Source: Sipunculus nudus (taxonomy: Eukaryota; Annelida; Sipuncula; Golfingiida; Sipunculidae). From it: a stretch of 64,000 nucleotides of DNA. Under the pieces are notes generated by a model. The model was not told the DNA's origin, did no database searches, and saw nothing but the letters and a program-made list of their open reading frames with translations. The translations under genes and the position numbers were made by a program. The stretch is from NCBI GenBank assembly GCA_026874595.1, contig CM049309.1, positions 28,711,033 through 28,775,032 of the forward strand, given 5' to 3'. Of this stretch, positions 58,229 to 64,000 are shown in pieces. Each line of letters begins with the position of its first letter. The stretch's first letter is position 1.

Positions 58229-58799
58229 AAAGGAGGTAGGCAAAAGCTGGTTTGTTTGGTAATATAAGCTCTATTATGAGTTGACAGTGTTTAACTCAAG
58301 TTATGTAAGATTTTGATAATTAATACCCTTTGAGACAGGGAAGAGGATTGATGTTATTTATATTATTTACAGTTGGAAATAGTGTGCTATTATCACACAG
58401 GTTTTGACTTGGCCATAAAACTTTACCTACATTGCAGCAGAATTATTTGAAAAATTAAACTATTTATTAACAAGGGACCCATGGGTCATGGCGCTCAGCT
58501 GAATGAGACAGATATAATTGAGTCACTATTGTTGTATGTAGGTCTGTAAGATTTCATTTTGACAGATGTAATTTTTTGTATTAATTATGTAGTTGAGGGG
58601 AATAGTTATATAGAAGTATCTGTATTTTAAATATGAACAACTATGTGTGTCTAAAATATTGCAATGGGAATGACCAGATGTTGTAAATTGCAGAGGAAGG
58701 AAGTGGAGATTTGCAAGTATAAAAATACACATTTAATAAATCAAAATATTTATGGAAAAGTAGAAAACTTATATGTTTTGGGAAGCAGTTGTTGCTGAA
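58229..58799 (+). mobile_element. A-family 5'-region fragments
   Basis: 58,230-58,460 is paralogous to 44,990-45,210 (AAGCTSTATTATGAGTTG, GACTTGGCCATA). A clean A 5' end, ACAAGGGACCCATGGGTCATGGCGCTCAGCTGA, follows at 58,470. The rest up to about 58,800 has no recognised content. Confidence 0.5.
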
Positions 58800-59235
58800 T
58801 TAGAGAGGAAACAGAATGTCTCAAAAAGTATCTATAGAGAAGAAATTGTAGATTAAGCTGTTAGAAGTTGCCATGTTTGATCTGAATTGAAGAATGGGGG
58901 ATTGTTGCTAATAATATCTTGTGATCTGACCATGTGTTTTCTAATGTTGAAACTGAAGCATTTAAACAGTTAGTAAAGACAAGATCTATGGTATTTCCAT
59001 GGTCATTGGTTGGTTCTCTGACTAGTTGTTGACATTAAAAGAGTTGACATAATTGTGTCAATTTGGTGTTATATATTATATTAGAAATGTCAATATTGAA
59101 ATGGCCCATGATCACTATAGGCAGGTTGAGGTCAACTTGAGAGACTAAAACTTGGGAATTCAGAGAAGAAGTTACTGATGGGACATGCAGGTGACCTATA
59201 GAGGAAAACAATCTGAAGTGACTGAGTCTAAGTGA
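58800..59235 (-). pseudogene. Non-LTR retrotransposon endonuclease remnant (EEP)
   Basis: The minus strand encodes the C-terminal half of an apurinic-type endonuclease (EEP) domain, the enzyme that nicks target DNA for LINE insertion. Visible in order are PIVIMGHFNID (about 59,080-59,115), LVREPTNDHGNTIDLVFTN (about 58,970-59,030) and WSDHK (about 58,919-58,933). An in-frame TAA near 59,035 separates the first two. The catalytic Asp of the usual GDFN motif is His here. The frame decays after SDHK, and no reverse transcriptase follows. It is a different element from the plus-strand copy next to it and lies head to head with it. Its boundaries are approximate. Confidence 0.7.
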
Positions 59236-59344
59236 GAATATAGAGAAGAGATGAAGAAGGTCAAGGTGGCGGAGGGGTAACATGTCTGCGTAACGTGCTG
59301 GCATATTAGAACTTATTTTCTTGGAATTAATACCGTGTGCAGTA

Positions 59345-60100
59345 ATGAGTGCTCTCGAGCAGTTCCTACCCGCCATCCACCAGGCAGTAAAGGACGCTAT
59401 ACGTGATGAAATTGCTCCGAGACTCGAAATTTTAGAGCAAAAGGTGTCGGATATTGCCAACATGAAAACAATCGTCGACAGCCATGAGAAACGCTTGGGT
59501 GAGCATGAACATTATTTATCCTTCCAAGGTGACCAAGTTAAAGATATCCTAGAGAAATCTGTACCAGACCTTGAAAAAAAATTATGTGACCTCACAGAGA
59601 GGATGTGTATCAGGATGCTTGATATGGATATGCATCGTAGGAAATGGTCGTTGATTATCAACAGACTTAGTGGTGAAGCTGGTGAACATGAATCTGATAC
59701 AAGGGCAAAGGTTAGGGCCCTTGCCAAGGATAAACTGCAAGTGACAGGGGCGGATTCACATGCCATTGCCGCATGCCATCGCCTATCGCAAAAGAAAGAT
59801 GCAGGCATCACCGTGCGTTTCGTTGACTTAAACAATCGTAATGAATGGTTAAGCAAAGCCAAAAATTTGAAAACTTCTGACTTAAACATATCTTTGTCTC
59901 CAGATATACCACCTGTCTTGAGGCCACTAAAATCAGATATCCTCCGACAAAGAAAGGAACTCCCCCCGGTACTCAAACAAAAATCGCAAGTGAGATATCA
60001 CCCTACCTGGCCATACGTTTCGCTCGCCGTAAAAGGCCAGAAGTCCAGGCATTCAGCTATCGACAAAGGCACTATTATCTCAAAATATCTTGATCTGTGA
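59345..60100 (+). CDS. Non-LTR retrotransposon ORF1 protein (RNA-binding)
   Basis: 251 codons from the ATG at 59,345; an upstream in-frame TTG is not needed. The frame is intact. By pattern it is a LINE ORF1 protein, which coats the element RNA and acts as a nucleic-acid chaperone. Residues about 20-95 have spaced Leu/Ile/Val typical of a coiled coil (trimerisation in L1). Residues about 100-175 look like an RRM fold (KWSLIINRL, then GITVRFVDLNNRNEWL), and the rest is a basic C-terminal domain (LRPLKSDILRQRKELPP). No zinc knuckle is visible. ORF2 starts about 550 bp downstream. The intact frame contrasts with the broken ORF2. Confidence 0.7.
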   Translation: MSALEQFLPAIHQAVKDAIRDEIAPRLEILEQKVSDIANMKTIVDSHEKRLGEHEHYLSFQGDQVKDILEKSVPDLEKKLCDLTERMCIRMLDMDMHRRKWSLIINRLSGEAGEHESDTRAKVRALAKDKLQVTGADSHAIAACHRLSQKKDAGITVRFVDLNNRNEWLSKAKNLKTSDLNISLSPDIPPVLRPLKSDILRQRKELPPVLKQKSQVRYHPTWPYVSLAVKGQKSRHSAIDKGTIISKYLDL

Positions 60101-60654
60101 AAGGGAAACATTGTTCCAAACACCTGTACCAGTGTCGTACCTGGCCGGGCGTTTCGCTCTCCGTGATGAACTAATTGACCTTATTTTCAGGCATCGACAC
60201 AGATACCGGTACTATTATATCGAGTTCCCGAACTGTGACGACTAAAACGTCGGCCCACATAAGCATTTGTCTCATATTGGTTATGGCTTGGAACATGCCG
60301 AGACTTTGATTATTGTGCTTGTAGCTTATGTTATATTTCTTATGCCATTTTTTATTTAAGCATACCTTTAACTGAAAAAATATTTAATTCCAAGAATTCT
60401 GGAAAACAATCCTGGTGATGAAGCACACGTCAAGCATCAGTTTCGTGTTATGTTTCCTGTACAATTAATTATCTCGGATAAACAACTCACTTATTATTAT
60501 AGCTTCTTTCAATATTTCAACTGCACATTTTGTATTAACTATTGCACAGTTTTTCTTAACAATTCAGTGTGTTCCAGTTTGGTGAACATGACGTATAGAA
60601 GCATCCCAGTTATTTTCATCTTTATATATTTACTTGTTTTTTATCGGACAACGT
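60101..60654 (+). other. ORF1-ORF2 spacer with duplicated ORF1 tail
   Basis: About 60,133-60,220 is a diverged repeat of the ORF1 tail at 60,003-60,090: CCTGGCC..GCGTTTCGCTCTCCGT and CATCGACA..GGTACTATTAT. The rest is AT-rich with stops in all frames. Confidence 0.5.
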
Positions 60655-61618
60655 ATGGAACTGTCACTTAATGAATTTATGTTAAGGAATTTTGGAGGTT
60701 AGGTCAAAAATGATTTGCTAAATCTCATCACTTTAGAGACGGATCTCGATGGTGTAAATATTAAAAATATAGACCGCTCATCTTACTATAGTCATGACCA
60801 ATTAAATGATATTTTATATAGAAAGTCAGAATTTTAATTTTCGGTTCTAACATTAAATTGCCAAAGTCTAAATTGCTAAGTTCGATAAGCTTCATATTCT
60901 TGTCGAATCATGGAAACAATATGGCTATGAATTTGATGCAATATGCCTTCAGGAAACTTGGCTAGACGATAGTTCTGATATATCTTTGTTGCAACTAGAA
61001 AACTTCAACTCTATATCACAAGGCAAATCGGCTTCTCAACATGGTGGTCTTATGATTTATCTGCATCATAAACATTCGTTTAATATTTGGAAATGTTTAA
61101 ATGAATCTGAACTTTGGGAAGGGTTGATAATTAACGTTGAAAATAAAAGCAATAACGAGAAACATATCTTGTTGGCAAACATCTATCGCCCTCCGAAAGA
61201 AAACAACAGCAATACAACCGTGCGTGATTTTATAGAGGAAATTGATCCGTTACTTCAGGAACTTAATCGTAGCAAGTCTAATATTATTTTAACTGGCAAC
61301 TTCAATATCGATTTTTTGAAAATTAGAGAAAAGGAGAGTTATGGTCAGTTTCTGGAAACTTTACTCGCACACAATTTAATGCCTACTGTCACATTTCCCA
61401 CCCGTTTTAGCACTTTCAGTGCTACTCTGATTGACAACACATTTGCCAGCATATCTGATAAGTCTTTGTGCTCTGCTGGCATTCTTATCAGCCAGATATC
61501 TGACCATTTGCCTTATTTTCTTACGATTGAATTAAATACCTGGCTTGAACAGTCAGTGGAATTCCATCAGTATCGTAGAATCAATGAAGCTTCAATAAAG
61601 TCCTTATTAATGAGTTAA
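60655..61618 (+). pseudogene. Non-LTR ORF2, endonuclease domain (broken)
   Basis: The ORF2 start is likely the ATG at 60,655. An in-frame TAG at 60,700 and frame changes near 60,836, 60,873 and 60,901 break the N-terminus. EEP signatures run on: LNCQSLN, CLQETWL (catalytic Glu), NIYRPP, TGNFNID, LIDNTF and ISDHLP (catalytic Asp-His). The metal-binding Asp of GDFN is Asn. The frame ends at a TAA at 61,616, where homology continues in another frame. The domain would nick target DNA to prime reverse transcription; this copy is unlikely to be active. Confidence 0.8.
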
Positions 61619-62643
61619 GTACAATCGATATTGTAGGCAATCTTATTGTGGATGATCTAGCCGATCCAAATACAAATTATGACGTTCTCGAAAAAATAAT
61701 ATGTACATCAATGGATAAACATATGCCACTACAAAAAAGATCAAATGGTAAATACAAACAAAAAAGATCTAAATGGATCACATTTGGCATTATGAGATCT
61801 ATCAAGTTCAGGGATAAGTTGTACAAGTCACTGAAAATAACAAAACCATGTACTTATGAATATGCCACAAAAGAAAATAACTTTAGAGCATACAATGTGA
61901 TACTCAAGAGATTAATACGTAATGCTAAAACAATGTATTATAAATCCCAATTTGATAAATGCAAAAACAATATGAGACAAACTTGGCAAACAATAAATGA
62001 TATTATGCACATATCAAATTGTAAAAAAATTCCAGACTATTTTGATATTAATCAAGAGCGTGTAACCAATAAATACTCAATTACAAATCATTTTAACAAG
62101 TATTTTGGTGAAATAGGTTGTAAGATGGCAGATAGTATACCTGAAACAGGAAACGTACATTTTACAGATTATCTTGAACAATGTGGAACAACGGCTTTTG
62201 TGTTAAAGGCTGTTACAAACAAGACGATTAAAGATACAATACAGAGTCTTCCCACAAAATCAAGTTGTGGATATGACGGGTTGTCCACCAAGTTGTTGAA
62301 AAGACTTGAACCTGTCATAAATGAACCATTAAAAATTATCATTAATCAGTCCTTGCGCACTGGCATTGTTCCTGACAATTTGAAAATTGCAAAAATTACC
62401 CCTCTACATAAGAAAAAAGATACACATTTACCAGAAAATTATCGTCCAATTTCAATCCTACCTTCAATGTCAAAAGTACTTGAGAAAATCGTCTATGATC
62501 AGTTATACAATTTTCTTGTTGAACACCACATGCTGTATTCTAGAAAATACGGCTTTCGAAAAAATCATTCTACAGAATATGCTGTACTTGAGGTCACAGA
62601 TATTATTACTAGCAGCATAGATCAAACGCTTTTGACACACTAG
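61609..62643 (+). pseudogene. Non-LTR ORF2, linker and reverse transcriptase N-part
   Basis: After a frameshift near 61,608 the open frame carries the EN-RT linker (MPLQKRSNGKYKQKRSKW; YKSQFDKCKNNMRQTWQTIN) and RT fingers: SSCGYDGLSTKLLK, ITPLHKKKD, ENYRPISILPSMSKVLEKI and RKYGFRKNHSTEYAVL. It stops in TSSIDQTLLTH where another frame holds AFDTLDH. The family normally has about a dozen residues between these, including the first catalytic Asp of motif A (D-L-S-K-A-F-D), so a small deletion plus frameshift removed it. Confidence 0.85.
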
Positions 62644-63758
62644 ATCATAATATTTTAATTCAGAAACTTAAATATTATGGCTTATGTGATACTTCCTTGG
62701 CATGGTTTGAAAGTTATCTGAGTAATCGTAAACATTATGTTGAAATTGGCTCAATAAAATCAAACACACGCTCTCTATCAACAGGTGTACCACAAGGATC
62801 AGTCTTAGGTCCCCTATTATTTATTATATACATTAATGATATCTACAAGTCATCTTCTTTCTTTCGATTCATTATGTATGCTGATGATACAACTCTTGTG
62901 AGCCCCACCACAAGTTTTAATTCGCAAGAAGACATGCATAAAATTAATCAGGAATTAGATAACATATATCAGTGGTTATGTGTAAATAAACTATCTTTGA
63001 ATATCAGTAAAACTAAGTATATTATTTTTCACAGCAAAAGAAAAAAGGTTTATGAAAATGTAACAAAATTAGAATTAAACGCTTTGCAATTAGAAAGAGT
63101 GCACGAGTTTAATTTCCTTGGTATCACCCTCGATGAACATTTAAGTTGGGATCAACATTTAAACAAGAAAGCCTTAAAAATTTCTAATTGTATTGGCGTT
63201 CTTACTAAGCTTAAACATTACTTACCCGTATATATACTCAAGACTTTATACAATAGTTTAATTTTACGACACCTGAATTACGGTATATTAGCATGGGGGT
63301 TTAAAAGCAAAAATATTTTTAAGCTGCAAAAAAGGGCAGTGCGTACGGTGACAAGCAGTAAATATAATGCTCATTCAGAACCACTTTTTAAGGCATTGGA
63401 AACTTTGCGTGTAGAAGATATTTTTACTCTAAATGTCTTAAAGTTTTATTTTAAATTTATAAATTCACAGTTACCTTTATTTTTCTACGATTTTGAATTA
63501 ATGCCAAGAAATGAAGAGCACCCGTATAATATTCGAAGGAGATCTATTTTAAGCACCACTAAAACAAGGACAAAATTTGCCGAAAATTGTCTCAGGCACA
63601 TAACTCCTAAAATCGTGAACGATACCAATGCAGTCATTGTTGAAAAGGTATACACTCATAGCCTCCAAGGTTTCTCATCGTACATAAAACAACATTATAT
63701 AAAAAATTATCAAACTGGATGTCACATACCTAACTGTTACGTGTGCAGTCGCACATAA
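62625..63758 (+). pseudogene. Non-LTR ORF2, reverse transcriptase catalytic and C-part
   Basis: In a third frame it reads AFDTLDHN, AWFESYLSNRKHYVEI, TGVPQGSVLGPLLFIIYIND, then the catalytic YADDT box, LNISKTKYIIF, FLGITLDEHLSWDQHL and a long C-terminal region with NYGILAWG and LQKRAVRTV. The motif set fits the CR1/L2/Jockey group of LINEs. The C-terminus has a Cys/His tail (GCHIPNCYVC) before the TAA at 63,756. This part is open for 353 codons. Confidence 0.85.
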
Positions 63759-64000
63759 TTATATAATTTTCATATTTAGCATTATAATTTTTTTTTTATC
63801 ACAGAATTTATTAATTGCTATAGATTTCTCAGTCTTCTACTCGATACTCCTTAGTATGATAATGTGGAAGTATCACTTTATGATAATATTCTTTCGTTTT
63901 ATATAATATGTATTCTCTTTTTCTTAGTTTATGGTTTATTTTCACAGAGCTGATGAATGTAAACATATCATTAGTTATAATCAGCAGATGAGATCCATGT
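63759..64000 (+). other. Non-LTR 3' UTR, runs to the window edge
   Basis: AT-rich, with T-runs. No short terminal repeat or poly(A) tail is seen before the window ends, so the element's 3' end lies at or beyond 64,000. Confidence 0.5.

Overview
This window looks like repeat-saturated, non-coding DNA from an animal nuclear genome. I infer a bivalve mollusc, with moderate confidence. The reasons are AT-rich sequence without operons, non-LTR and LTR retrotransposons, and many short elements built from a 5' end, internal tandem repeats, a GACA/GACGG microsatellite and a 3' hairpin. That build is known for the HINE (non-autonomous Helentron) and pearl/CvA-type elements of oysters and other bivalves. 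I found no convincing host gene, tRNA or rRNA. Nearly all short open frames are accidents of repeats.

Layout. From 1 to 14.1 kb there are interleaved element families, here called A, B, C, E, F and G, with tandem units of about 180 to 340 bp. One nest is three deep (A containing C containing G, 5.9-8.0 kb). From 14,118 to 18,480 lies a complete LTR retrotransposon on the minus strand with apparently identical 789-bp LTRs and a 4-bp target duplication, but no gag-pol. From 18.8 to 22.2 kb is an A element holding a complete B element. From 22.46 to 37.6 kb are two long D elements head to tail (8.4 and about 6.8 kb), each carrying a 365-bp satellite array. From 37.6 to 43.9 kb is a tandem array of about 1.3-kb D units. 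From 44 to 53.3 kb come more A, D, E and F copies, one D unit being split by a 2,172-bp element with terminal inverted repeats and GC-rich minisatellites. From 53.3 to 58.8 kb are more A, C and G fragments. From 58.8 kb to the end are two non-LTR retrotransposons, head to head: a minus-strand endonuclease remnant and a nearly full-length plus-strand copy with an intact ORF1 and a broken ORF2.

How it fits together. The A-G families seem to share one transposition style: a 5' end starting (A)CTAGA or ACAAGTGACC, an inverted subterminal match to a 3' hairpin, a microsatellite, then a CTAA- or ATAAA-like end. Every copy I could orient points the same way. The repeats have also multiplied short motifs that resemble animal transcription-factor sites: about 20 CTCF-like sites, palindromic estrogen-response-like sites, DR1 sites, X-box-like sites and the palindrome GGTGGCGCCACC. 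The 365-bp satellite carries a stem-loop holding TAATATTAC, the nonanucleotide of rolling-circle origins in CRESS-DNA replicons. These motif matches are seen directly. Any function is inference.
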